Below are positions 1 to 12,600 of a DNA stretch of 64,000 nt, piece by piece. Each line of letters starts with the position of its first letter. The first letter of the stretch is position 1. Origin of the DNA: Diadema setosum (lineage: Eukaryota; Echinodermata; Echinoidea; Diadematoida; Diadematidae); the NCBI RefSeq assembly GCF_964275005.1, contig NC_092700.1:17703649-17767648 (forward strand). Reading direction: 5' to 3'. Below the pieces are notes generated by a model. The model ran no database searches and was not told where the DNA came from. It saw only the letters and a list, made by a program, of their open reading frames with translations. The position numbers and the translations under genes were made by a program.

Positions 1-469
1 GATGACACTATGACAAGCATTGTAACATTGTAGCATAGTCACGTTACAGACACACATAACTGCCAGGTCTCATGCTAAACATAAAATTAAGTGTGCTATG
101 ATTCTGTACCTGTGCTATGATTCTGTACCTGTTTTTCAAAGTCAAACTGCTTGTGCAGCACACATTCTATTTCAGTGAAATACAAAAGAAGAAAAGAAAA
201 GGCAATAAAACATTTTGGCTATTACAAACAATGTGCTTGTGTGTGGTTGACGGGCGCAAAGTTGAGAATGAACACAGTCACAAGGCATCCCATCTCTTCC
301 ACAGGCAAGTGTGCATACATGTCTCTACAAGAGGTGAACTTAACAAAAATTGCACCTTACTGTGAATCCTACCAAAATATCAGAACACAAGAAACCTAGA
401 TTCTACAATTAACTTGCGTGATACAAGTTGTTTTAACGTATCACAGGGGAACCCAATTAATACTTTAAC

Positions 470-797
470 CAGGGCTCGACACTAACTTTATTTTTCGGTG
501 GCCCGATGGGGCCACCAAAATCATCAATTTCAAATTTTTGGTGGCCAGAGAGAAAAATTTGGTGGCCCGAAAAAAAAAAAACATTGATAAAAGTCCATTT
601 TTTTTGATAAGTCGCACACTCACTGCATGCATTTATGCCTTTCCGGCGCAAAAAGTTACGAATTTATTGACACACTTTTCAAAAAATTTTGGTGGCCCGA
701 GGTGGGACACCAAATTTGCCCTTTTCTGAAATTTGGTGGCCCGACTTTCATTTTTGGTGGCCCTGGGCCACCGGGCCACCGTTAGTGTCGAGCCCTG
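470..797. mobile_element. hAT-like MITE with GGTGGCCCGA sub-repeats
   Basis: Perfect inverted ends CAGGGCTCGACACTAAC / GTTAGTGTCGAGCCCTG, flanked by a 7-bp duplication CTTTAAC (463-469 and 798-804). Inside are repeated ggtggccc words on both arms. CAGGG termini and 7-8-bp duplications point to hAT. Confidence 0.85.
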
Positions 798-950
798 CTT
801 TAACAAGCTGGTTGGGATCACAGAAATTTCTGTGTTACACGTGTTGTAAAACCGGAAATGTTCCGTTGCATTTCAATTCCGCAAATTTGGCAAGAGCCAA
901 GATTTGCAAAATGAACATGCACGCAAAAGTTACTGTCTGCACTACATGTA

Positions 951-1337
951 CAGTTGAACCTCTCGTATCCGGACAAGTCGGGACCGGGGCTCATCCGGAT
1001 AAGGGATTTGGCCGGATACGGGAGACTCAATGCTTTATACATGCACATATACATACACATGTACTGATGTAGCCCATTGTAGTACCACATGTAGTAATGT
1101 GTATACTGCAACCTTTTCATTGTTACACTCAGTAACAGACCTCAAAATAGAGGTGTATGCTAATGTTGGAAGTAATATGTAATTCATGTGTGTTTGTGTA
1201 GGAGTTCTCGAGGAGTTGGGAATCCCCCTTTCCTCCCGTAATTATTAAAAAAAAAAAAAAAAAAAATCACGGCGAGATTGCGTCCGTATAATAGAGAGAT
1301 CCGGATAAAGGGAGGCCGGATAAGAGAGGTTCAACTG
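951..1337. mobile_element. Tc1/pogo-like MITE
   Basis: Inverted ends CAGTTGAACCTCTC with a following tatccgg word on both sides and TA at each border. It contains an A run at about 1247-1266. Confidence 0.8.
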
Positions 1338-1740
1338 TACATGCACTGAATGCCAGCGGCAATTTGCGAACATTTTATGCTGCAAATAAGGGCCGTCAAC
1401 TCCCAAGTTGCAAAAATTTCATGCAGCAAAAATGTCGTCGATTCCAAATCACAAAAATGGCGTGCCGTGAACATTTCTTGCTTTACATTATCAGGGATAA
1501 AAGCAATGCAATGAATACAGAAGGAATGGAAGCTTGTTACATCAGGTATCTGGCAATATCCGACCTCCTTTTAACAAGACTCCACTGTATTACAATACTC
1601 ATGAAAGACATAAGTTTGGACATGGCGAAAGTCGTGAATGTGAGAATTTCCTCGGTCAACCTCAATGTGACATCACATGAAAACGGGCTGCATCATAAAT
1701 GTCTGCACCTACTGGAAAATAAAGCAAGCCACCATATTTG

Positions 1741-2042
1741 CAGAGACTCCAACCCAAAGCACCTTCTGATCTGGAGAGTCTCCCGCATAAAACCCCTAGC
1801 AAACGGGAGATTCCAAGTTGATGTGTGCGAAGCGCGAAATTCTCAGGGTTCTAGATGCTCTCTGGTGCTATTTAGGCTTATTTTTTCAACATACAATAGC
1901 AATAAGTAAGAAATCCTTTCCAACGGGAGACACAGAGCCAGGGCGGGAGAAATTAAATCATAAGCGGGAGAACGGGAGATTTTGCAAAAATGAGTTTTCG
2001 GCGGGAAATCTCCTGTCGAAAACGGGAGAGTTGGAGTCTCTG
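1741..2042. mobile_element. hAT-like MITE
   Basis: Inverted ends CAGAGACTCCAAC / GTTGGAGTCTCTG flanked by TATTTG on both sides (1735-1740 and 2043-2048). Repeated cgggaga words lie inside. Confidence 0.8.
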
Positions 2043-2311
2043 TATTTGCCAATGGGTGGGGGGGGGGGGGCGGATGTGGTCAACATAAAGATTTATTGAT
2101 GCATGTAATAAGAACCCAGTTCATCTTATGGCTGTCGTAAGAGTACAATGCCACGCCATGTTCAAATCTCCCTTTTTTTTTTTTGGAGGGGTGGGGGGTC
2201 CTCTTTATTTAAAATCAACTATTCAGAATCATGCATAAGTCAATACAAGCATAAAACAATTGCAATCATAGTTCAATTTACTTCATATAAAAATCCTGTA
2301 TGTAATGGATC

Positions 2312-2876
2312 TTAAAGGTAGGGAATCCCATTTGCATGCCTTAAATGAAGAGTTGTATAAATACAGTGGTATGTTGAAGAGAGTATCATTTTAGAAACTC
2401 CCATAAAGTATTGAAAGTGGAAGGTAACATTTAGTACATTTTTATTGACCGTTAGATTTTGAATTGAATTTTTTTCGGGGCTCACCGTAAATTCCAGTAC
2501 ATTACTAGGCTACCTTTGCAGACCCATGCACTGCATGTGTGTCCATCATGTATATTTTGTGAAAGAAAGTTCATCAAAACTTACAAACATTTCTATATTG
2601 ATACATTCTTGCCACACACTCTATATGTTATTACATCAGCTCATATACTTTTAGATTTGTGTTTATAGATAAAAAATACAGAAGACTGCAACAAAAAGGC
2701 TTAAGTGTGGCTGACACACGGAACTACTGAACAGTTGAGTTTTGTGCATTATTCAAATTGTAGATAACTGTTGACTTTCAAATTTCTCAGCAGTGGCCTA
2801 AACAAGTCCCCTGAGGTTCATATTTAATGTTTTGCTGCATTTTTGGAGGTCTGTAAAAGGTATCCCCTACCTTTAA
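2312..2876. mobile_element. MITE with AAAGGTAGGG ends
   Basis: Ends ttaaaggtagggaat and tatcccctacctttaa are inverted copies. The roughly 540-bp inside is AT-rich and non-coding. Confidence 0.65.
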
Positions 2877-3545
2877 ACTCATATTTGAATTCTTTTACAA
2901 ATCTCCTATTTGTTTGTACAAAAACAAACTCTAAAAGTCATAGTTTGGTTGATGATAATATAGCAAAACTATAATATGTGCCAACTGACAAAGAAAGTGT
3001 TCCAATGGACATGCCAATCAGCAAACAAAGCAGGTAAGGATTAAGAAATACAGACAATAAAACTTTCAATTCAATCTGACCCCCCCCCCCCCATACCCTA
3101 AGCAGACGATGACAGAGCTTTACACTGTAGCAGCAACAACAACAATGACAAAAGCCAACCTACATTTACATGCCATTGACAAGGTAACAGACATGACAAT
3201 AAAGGTCCTCTAGAGGAAAAATGACCATGTTAACAGTGCACTTCAGAATAGCTATACTTGTACTACCCTCTTAAAATCAATGCAGACAGACACACATGAT
3301 TACTTTGCGGGATGAGGGGTAACTACAACCATCTCATAGTGTAGTCAAGGCAACTTGAATCACATTTTTTTACAGTACATTGTTGAAACAAAAGATCAAG
3401 GCACTTTGATACATTCTCAACAGGTCAGAGCAGTTCCAGACTACTGTACATGTATAAAAGCACTCCCATGTCTTTGCACTTCTGAAAAAGAGAAAAAGAC
3501 AATTTTGATCATAAATCTTGCTAACTAAAAATAACAACCAATGGC

Positions 3546-3761
3546 TAGTGTAAAAGTGGAAATTTTCGCAGTGTGGCTTTTTGCGCATTTCGTGCGACCA
3601 GAAACTAGCGCGAAAATAAAAGCATGCAAATATTTTTGCCTGCTACATTGTACATGTACCAAGACCGTGTAATGCCTCGATTCCACAGAATTACATTATT
3701 ACATTATACTTTGGCGAGCGCGAAAAATTATTCATGCATAAAATATCCACTTTTACAGTAA
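3546..3761. mobile_element. MITE with 'attttcgca' arms
   Basis: Left tagtgtaaaagtggaaatttt and right aaatatccacttttacagta are imperfect inverted copies; gcgcgaaa words lie inside both arms. Confidence 0.5.
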
Positions 3762-4300
3762 CTGAAAGAACATTTTTCACATCAGCTGTAGAAAAATCCT
3801 GTGGCCTTTCAATGAAATGCACAAATCTCATTATTCTTGTTGTATGCAAGCTTACATGTATCATCATCAACATAATATGCACCACCTCAGAAGTGGAAAA
3901 GGCCAAGCTTATGTAGCTCTGCCCTTAAAATGTTTTTTAAAGGTCATAAAATTCATACTACAGAAACCGAGATTAGATACACTTGTACAAGAAGCATGAT
4001 CCAACTTCATATCAAACACTACTGGACTATATATAACTTATTTCAGCAAAGAAACAATAGAATACAATTATAGTGGGTGGATTTTTTTTTACTGAAGATA
4101 CTCTCTCTATCTCACACACACAAACACACTACTGTTGTAACTAAATCTGAAAGTTTGTAGTCTATTTACTATGTGAATGGTGATATATACCTCTACTTTG
4201 GTCCTGATACAATTTAAAAAAAAAAAACACACAACAAAACAGCTGTTTTAATCAGAGTCAGCTTGCCATGTTCATTTTGGTCCTGTCATAGGAAGCGGCA

Positions 4301-4742
4301 TACTGTAATAACCAGAAACATTTGAGGCATGAAATTTCTGTCAATTGGAGTCAACGGCCTTTTTTCACAGCATGAAACTTTTGCAAATTGCAGACCATGA
4401 AAAATCATGCGTATAATATTCCATAAAGAGTCATTAATCATACAGAGATTTCTGAAAACACACAGCTGGTTGATATAAAACACACAACAAAACTGAATAC
4501 GCACTACTAAACAAGTGTAATTAAAGAAAAAAAAACAAAGTAAAGCAAAACAAATGCGCACTACCAGTATGAGTACAATGTACTAAAATACTTGCATACA
4601 CTAGTGTAAAGCATTGTACTGGCATTCAATGCCTTTAATATCTAGACTAAAACTTTCACATGCATTTTACTTTCATGCATCTTAGGTCTTCGCAAAATCT
4701 GTGAAAGTTTCATGAATTCAAAAATTTCTGGATTTACAGTTG
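4301..4742. mobile_element. MITE, diverged inverted ends
   Basis: tactgtaataaccagaaaca at the left and ttctggatttacagtt at the right are inverted copies, with gcatgaaat-like words following on both arms. Confidence 0.5.
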
Positions 4743-6757
4743 TACACATAACATGTTCCAATCACATGAGAGAAATAAAGACGCAATCGGTGGTGGGATT
4801 CTAATGAAGCCCAAAGGACAAAAGTGGAAAACTCTGAACTCATGAATTGCAGAAGATCTACACTGTAGTGGAGGTAATGTGAGAGGTTCTAGTCCTGGTA
4901 ACAGTTGAGCCTTTGACACGCATTTGTTCCCACAGCTATTACGACATATATAGCACTTGCTATGTTTAATTTGAAGCAGAGGAATGTGTATACCTGGCAA
5001 ATATTCAACAATACTGGTTCTTTCTGCCACACACACACGCCTCAACGAAAGGCAAACACTTATCAACTGTGAATTTCAAGGTTGAAGTACACTTGAGTGT
5101 TTGAAAGACCGAGTATATAATTAATTCATTAAAAGAATGTTAATACAAAATGTACATGTGTAGCTGCATTGTGGAAACTGAAAGACACATAAATTGAAAA
5201 CTATAGGAAAGAGAAAACATTGACAGCAAAAGTAAACATTCAGCAAGAATATCCATATTGCTATTTTGCTGTGACCACTCGAGGAACAGTCATAATTTTT
5301 GGCCTGTCACATACCTTTGCATCTTAAAATAAGAGGCACAGTGTGCATGGTTGACGCCATTTGCTGAATGTTGTGAGTGACCGAAAACGGGCAAACCACA
5401 AGAATTTGGCACTGTTTGCCGCTTTTTACACTGAAAGATGACTATGATGTTAAAAACCTCTCAGAGTCTAAACCACTCTGAATTATTCTGCACATGTAAA
5501 GTTTATGCAACGGTTGTCAAAAGCCATTGAAATAAAACAGAGAGAGGAAGTTGTTTGATCATATATTGTATCTTCCAGATGGCTTCTGCTGCCGGGAAAA
5601 TACCTAGTAGGAATGTTACTCTACATTTTATAGTTAAGCTTTGATAATTAACTTTACTCTACATTTCTATTAAATATAAATCTTTTCTGTTTTGGCAAGA
5701 CTAATGGAATTCATTCACATACACATTGTACATGTATGTAGGTCCTCTATAACAAAGCACTACAGTGCGAACTGGCTGTGATGGCACAGCTGTATGTGTC
5801 TGAATACCTCCATGCCAAAAGGATTAGAGCGTTTTAATCCTAATGGCAGTTCCTATAATTAGCTTCTGACTTGAGATGGCTTGTTGCGGTTTAGGCAGCA
5901 CTTAAGATTAAAAATATACTCTCATATGAGTTCAACTGCCAGTCCTCTCTGAGATGATAGACAATGATGATTTTTTTCTTCTTCAATTATGAATAAAGTT
6001 CTCTTTCAAAGCAAATACAAAAAGATAGCAGTAAGTTTGATGAGATAAACATCAATCATGTTCACAAAGTTTCAGTTGAAAATTGGCCATCTTGACTACA
6101 AGAAACATACATGTATTGCTGTCAAAGTAGACTATTCTTGGGCGATGAACACATCAGTTGCACCTTATCTCGAGCATATATACCAACATTAAAGCATGAA
6201 CTTGAGTTACTATCACAACTATTATCCTATTTGGTACTTCACATTAACATTTACCAATCTTTGACCACTCTACATAATGACATTTCTGTACAAACTTCCA
6301 TACACCTATCATCCTAGGCAACCAAGGTGTAGAAAGCATTTCACTTTGAAGGTAAAACTAGCTCTCATATTAGGGCTCAAACTTCATCTTCCACCATTCA
6401 GAATTTTCTTGCACTCTATTGGAAGGGTCTACTAAGAAACTTGCCTGGCTATTAAATGTGATATGTCAGGATAATGAGTTGTTTTAGAGTATTTCAAGAT
6501 CAAAAAGAGTAAAATAATTCAGATTGAATTACCTGTCTTTTATTCCTGAAGTGCCCTACGTACTGTTCAGCAGTGGGTAGGTAGAACATTACACAACGAT
6601 CGATCATGCCCTAGCAGAAGTATTTCCCAACAAGGCGCATGCATTTCACTCTTGTGCAGAAGATCGAGGGATACTGCTATGGTCCGATTTGCAATCAATT
6701 ACAGTGTATAAAGCATTCCACAGCAACCATGATCGGAAATGTTCTACGATTGCAATA

Positions 6758-6968
6758 CTGTACGAGCTGAAATTTTCGCGTACAGATATTTTCGCGAATT
6801 GCTACTAGGAGGACATTTTCACGTGTTGTTAATTTCGCGGTTGCGAGGTCTAACTGTACTTATCCTATTCGCACGTTGTTATTTTCGCGTGTTGTTATTT
6901 TCGCGGTTCAAAGGCGATTCGCGAAATTCGCGAAAATAAAACCACCGCGAAAATTTCAGCTCGTACAG
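6758..6968. mobile_element. Palindromic 'TTTTCGCG' MITE, copy 1
   Basis: Ends CTGTACGAGCTGAAATTTTC / GAAAATTTCAGCTCGTACAG are perfect over about 20 bp, with TA on both borders. The interior repeats gttattttcgcg in both orientations. A sister copy is at 11989-12202. Confidence 0.88.
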
Positions 6969-8072
6969 TACTATCAGCGTACCTTTTTTGGGGGATTAAT
7001 ATTTCACATTTTCATCGTTAACCAACTGAAATTGTGTTATCACAGCATTATTTCAAACATTTCTTATGCATAAGTGTCCATTTCATACCAATCATCAACA
7101 CTTTCTGCAGGCATATGGAAACTACAGTTGTATGTTCTACCTTGAATTAACCCATGGGTAACAAGGACCCATGAGTGCCATACATGAATACCATTGGCAA
7201 TTACCACTTCCTATGGGGCAGTTAATGCCTGTGTTCTAGCTTGGACATTTCCCCCTCATAATAGGGGCAATACATATGAAGTAACTTCATGTCCTGATTC
7301 AAATCCATGGCTGAGGTTTAATCCATTCAGAAAGTATTAAAACAAGCACTAAAAAGGCATACCTTGCACATGCATGTGTTCTTGCACAATCTGCAATTTG
7401 GTATTTGTTGGAATGCTGAACATGTTGTGTGCACTTAATAGGCCATGACTTACCGCATTTATTACTTCATATCCTGACCACACAACCATTTCCTTCATTC
7501 ATCAGATTTGGGCCAACGACAGCAACCTATTGGCATGTCTCTCAAAGGTTGGCCACATCTACTGTACATTGTAGCACCAAGTCTATAGCAGAGAGCAATT
7601 AAAGCAACTGTTGCAATATCCATTCATCTTCTTTACATGCTACAGACATCTTCTGCTTTATAGTCTCATGTAGACTGGCAGCAATTATGCTATCAATTGA
7701 TAACTGTTCACAGATAGTGAATTAAATGTATGCAATGGTCTGAAAGACATGAGTTGTTATCGTCACCTACATGAAGCACAAAAATTATATCCACTTCTGG
7801 TCTATCCAATATAGCATAGCACATTTCTTAAGGTGGTTTCGGCCTTGGAAATAGAAACTGTAAACCACTTACACTTTATCCTGCAACAAGATTCAGGTCT
7901 GTTCATTGTGAAGTTATTAAGTGGTGTTGTGCACAAAAATTTCTGGCAATAGCCATAAGAATGTGCAAGTAACAACATTACACAGACAATTAACGTATTT
8001 CTTCCTTTCTTGTATTTTGGGGGGTGTGGAAGCTCTCATTTCTGTTGCAGAAAATTCATATTCACAGGTCTA

Positions 8073-8217
8073 GGCAATTACCCCTGACCCTTCCCCTGAC
8101 CCTAGCCCTAATCCTAATCCTGAACCTAATCCTACCCCTAACTTAAAATCTAACCCTAACCTTACTCTTTACTTTAACCTAATAACTAACCAGTATTTAG
8201 CCGGAGGGGTAATTGCC
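8073..8217. mobile_element. Short inverted-end element filled with telomere-like CCCTAA repeats
   Basis: Ends ggcaattacccct / aggggtaattgcc are inverted copies. The interior is degenerate cctaaccctaa-like sequence. The right side (ctaaccagtatttagccgg) recurs at 24507-24540. Confidence 0.65.
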
Positions 8218-9387
8218 CTGATACGCACACCCACATCTGTGCCATATTTCATAAAAAGATGTATTCAAACATTAGTCAGAAAATCAAACTTAACTCAGGT
8301 ATTAGCCAATCATACTCAAGAATTCAGAGATTTAAGTTTGATTTTCTGACTTACATATAGTAAGTATGTGTGATCTCAACTTTTAGGCAGCAGGGTCTTG
8401 GTCCCATAATTTGAGATGTTTGACGCTAACACATATTGTATGATCTCATTTGCAAATCTGCTGCATTTCATTTTCTCTTTGCACAGACAAGACTCTCTGT
8501 TGCCTGGTGGTGTGAAAGAGTTGAGCTTAATGCCATGGTCATTCATGAGTTGTCATTGTCAGGTACAGCTAGCGCTAGTCTTCTCACAGACTGAATGGAG
8601 ACATTGTTTCATCACAAGAAGCATTTCATATCATCACGTATGGGAAGTACTGTTTTGAGTCCGCAACATGATTTTGGGGGAATATTCTCCCTGAAATAAT
8701 GCAGAAAGATTTAATACACTCCATGAAATTTGAAGAAACTAGATAATACATTCCTGCATTATGAGTTGACACTGTTTTGGTCTATTTAACATACACTGTC
8801 CTATCTAGATGGAAAGTTTATTTGTGATGTCACATTTAGTGGTATGGTATCAAGAAAATGTAGAATAGGAAATTCAGCCTATTCCTGTAAAAAGCATGAT
8901 TTTCCTGGACCCATAACTAAGATATCTGTATGATAAGGCAAACATTATTTTCCATGCCTATTGGAGAAGTTGGGTCAAATGCTCTTCCCATGTCCTCGAA
9001 AAAGAAAAAAAGATTCTTTTTGTGAATTTCTTTTTTACAGTGTATCTTCTTTCTTTCTTTTTCTTCCAGAGTGACATCAAGATTGCAACCTCTAATCCAG
9101 CCAGATTGACACATGAAATGAACCTAAGGAATAAATGACTGTGGTGCACATTATCTGATTTTCTTCAAACTCTCCTTGATTATTTGAATAGTTTCTTTGC
9201 ATTTGCCCACGTCTACAAACATACTTGGATAAATTACCACTTTAAGCAAATACAATGTATATACTGACTCACTCACACATATCATATCAACTCACTCGTC
9301 ATCACAACCTTTGAGTTGGCAAGGTTTCTTTCATTTGTGAATAAATTCGCTTCAATATGATAACAATGACATTCAAAAGACACTTAC

Positions 9388-9537
9388 TGGGTACCCTTTC
9401 ATAAAACTTGTTATCAGTAACAACTGCCGCATTTCTATGACAAATATGCTCTCAGCCAATCACATGAAAGGATTTCAGTAGCTTGTAAAAACTATCATAA
9501 CTTGTTGTTGATAACAAGTTCTATGAAACAGGCCCTG
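9388..9537. mobile_element. MITE with 'ttcataaaacttgttatc' arms
   Basis: Left ccctttcataaaacttgttatc and right gataacaagttctatgaaac are inverted copies about 25 bp long. It lies 155 bp beyond the stop codon of the minus-strand RWA-like gene, so it may sit in its 3' UTR or just past it. Confidence 0.7.
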
Positions 9538-9691
9538 ATTTGACAGTTTACAACTGCAATTACAGTCAACTCTATTTCTATTGCTTTGTGCTTAGAGCCA
9601 AAGAGCAAATACACATTTCAATGCATTTATGAAAATGCAGATAATAAATAAATGTTCTCACTCTGTTGAGGAGCTGGACAGTGCCCTGCAT

Positions 9692-12600
9692 TCAGTACAC
9701 TGAAGCTTCTTTCAGGAGGAATGCAACGCAGACTGCCAGACTGCATACCACAAAGCCTACTGCTAGATTGATCCCGACCCGACGCATCGACTGGGGAAGC
9801 AGGAACGTGGAGAAGATGGTGGTGATCTCAAACAGCCAATAGGAGATGAAGAGGTAGATGGCCGTCGCCAGGGAGAAGTTCAGGAGGGGGTATCCAGGAA
9901 TGTAGGCAATGAGCTCGGTGGCATTGCCCTGGAGAAAGATGTGGAGCTGGGAGATGTACGTCTCCAGGGTGATCTTGCCGAGGAAGGTGAAGAAAGCCAG
10001 GTAGCGGGTGCGCAGCCACGGCGTCAGGTTGCGCAGCATGAGGTAGCCGATGATCGGGAACCACGACGTGTACGGGTGGAGGCGGTTGTAGTCGTACTTC
10101 TCGCGGAGCATGAACTCGCGGTACCAGATAACGGCCAGCACGAGTATGAGTCCGACGATGAAGGCCTTGATGATGATGGAGAAGAGCATGTCGCGCCGGT
10201 CGACGTGGCGCTTGTCGAGGTAGTTCATCCAACGCTCAAAGTGGGGATAATTGTACGCGCACAGCATCCCAACGAAGCAGGCATAGTGGTCGAGACCGGC
10301 TCGAAACTGCCACTCGTGCATGGAGCCCTGGTAGCCGAGCACAAACCAGAGCGGTCGGAAGGCGTACAGGAGGAGGGGCGTGTCAAAGATGATGGCATTG
10401 CACACAAAGTAGGCCACAAACTTGGCTGCCATGAAGAGCGGACGCTCGTTCCAAGAGCGCAGGACGAACATGAAAAGGTAGACGGAGAAGAACCAGTAGG
10501 TGTGCATTGCACAGATGTAGTACAGCATGTAGCTGTTGTTGGTTGTCATCAGAACCATAATGACAAGAAAGTTAAGGCGGAAGAGCATCTTCATCATGCG
10601 CCACAGACTGTAGTCCTTCCTGATCCAGAAGAAGGAGAAGTTTCCTAGGATGTATAAACAAGAATATAGTGCAATATATAGGACAATTCTTCTTTGGGAT
10701 CTTGAACATTGAAATACAGAATATCCATGTACAAGTTAAAAGCGTGGTATAATTTCAGTTGATATGCAGATTCAGGTTCTAATGTTTTTGCGAGCTGAAA
10801 ATTGGTTTTGAAATGGCTCAGATATAAAAAAAAAAAAAGAGGTCTTAATAAAAGGTGGGTGATGGGACCCACCTTTTATTAGGACCACTTTGTTTTGCTT
10901 TGTTTTTAGATATCTAAACCATTTCAAAACCAATTCTCATCAAATAAACTCTGAATTCTTTTTGGAACTGTATGTTCTTTAATAATCAAAATAAGTGATT
11001 TCTAATTATCTTGCAAAAAGTAAAACCTGAATCCGCATTTCAACAAAAACTATACCATCCCTTTAATTGTAAATACATCTATCCCAATAACCACAATTCT
11101 TTTCATGACACCAGCAATTACGATATATAATACAATGAGTATTGTGGATGCCATTGTGGAACAGCACCTTTAAGTCAAAGAAACCAAAAACTGACGGGCA
11201 GACTAACATAATACTTGTATACTGGTACGTACATGTACCAGTGTAACTGAACCTAACTAACTTCTATCGAAGTTAATTAAGCGTGGCAATTGGTGAAAGT
11301 TGCAGTCAAAACAACTTTTCTTTCTTTTTTAATGTAGCATCCCTTTTGCCACGTCATGGTGCTCAGAGCGGCTTACAACTTATGAATACCCTTGTCACTG
11401 GTATCGCTTAATACAATGTACATTGTTCCAAAAAAAAAGTTCAACTAACGATTACGAACCTTCTGAATTATGAACCTTATTTCATTTTTGGATTAACGAA
11501 CCTTTGGAATAACACACCTTCTACATTTTCAAACAACAATCCTTTGGAATAACAGATCTTATTTCATTTTTGGTGCGATAACAAACCTTCAGAATAACAA
11601 ATATCACCCCTGGTATTATAATCCACAATAACTAGAAAAATGACTTCACCTCCAGCGAGTGTTCCAGGCAGACGTCACACACACTGTAATGGCCCATACT
11701 AATCACTGGTGCCCAGAGGTCTCTGTACTAGGCACGTATCTATACTTAAGGTATACACCTCAAGTAAGAGAAGAGCGCTCACAAAAAGAGTGTCCTACCA
11801 TGTATGTAGAAAACAAGTGCCCTGGCAAGGCTTCCCCTCCCCCCCCCCCCCCCCCCCCCCCGTGAACCCTGAACCTTCTTATTGAGCGTGTAGTTCACTA
11901 ACCACTAGACCTACATGTACTTGTAGACACTGTGAACTAAAACTTGTGAATATATAGAGCATCCTACCCACAAACCAAGCACCATGTACTGTACGAGCTG
12001 AAATTTTCACGGTGGTTTTATTTTCGCGAATTTCGCGAATCGCCTTTGAACCGCGAAAATAACAACACGCGAAAATAACAACGCGCAAATAACTAACTTG
12101 TTCAGTTAGACCCTCACAACCGCGAAATTAACAACATGCGAAAATGTCCTCCAAGTAGCAATTCGCGAATATATCTGTACGCGAAAATTTCAGCTCGTAC
12201 AGTACCATGGGAGGATATGAACCCTAGACTTTCTCATATCCACGCTATTCACTACACCTAGACATATAAGGGCTTTGACTGGTTATAACTTTTCAACTGT
12301 ATGCTTTTTCAACACATATGTAGTAACTAGCCATGCTGCATTCTTTGATGGCTCTCACCGAAACCCGTCATCCAGACGTAGCAGGCAATGTAGACACGCA
12401 CAAGGTTGTACGTCTCCGCCGCCTTGAAATAATGGTACCAGACAAACATCACTTGCATCCATCCTTTCCACTCCTCCGTTTGGTCCCTGAAAAATAAATT
12501 CAAGAAAGTGAAAGAAAGTTGCCTATGAGTAAGATTTACAACTGAGGAAATAGTGAGGAAAAAAACAAAAACAAAATATAGTATACTGTAACAACACAAC

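Larger units (their letters stand above)
1..9690. other. Region downstream of the RWA-like gene, no host gene seen
   Basis: Only short frames are open and none shows a motif or splice context. Beyond the MITEs listed, 92-131 holds a 21-bp unit repeated twice. The parts 4750-6750 and 7000-8070 show nothing recognisable. Confidence 0.6.

Noticed and set aside
9941-10648. 235-codon open frame on the plus strand
   Set aside because: It is the exact antisense of the last exon of the RWA-like gene. Its openness follows from GC-rich third positions there, and its composition (Val/Glu/His-rich) is that of a shadow frame.
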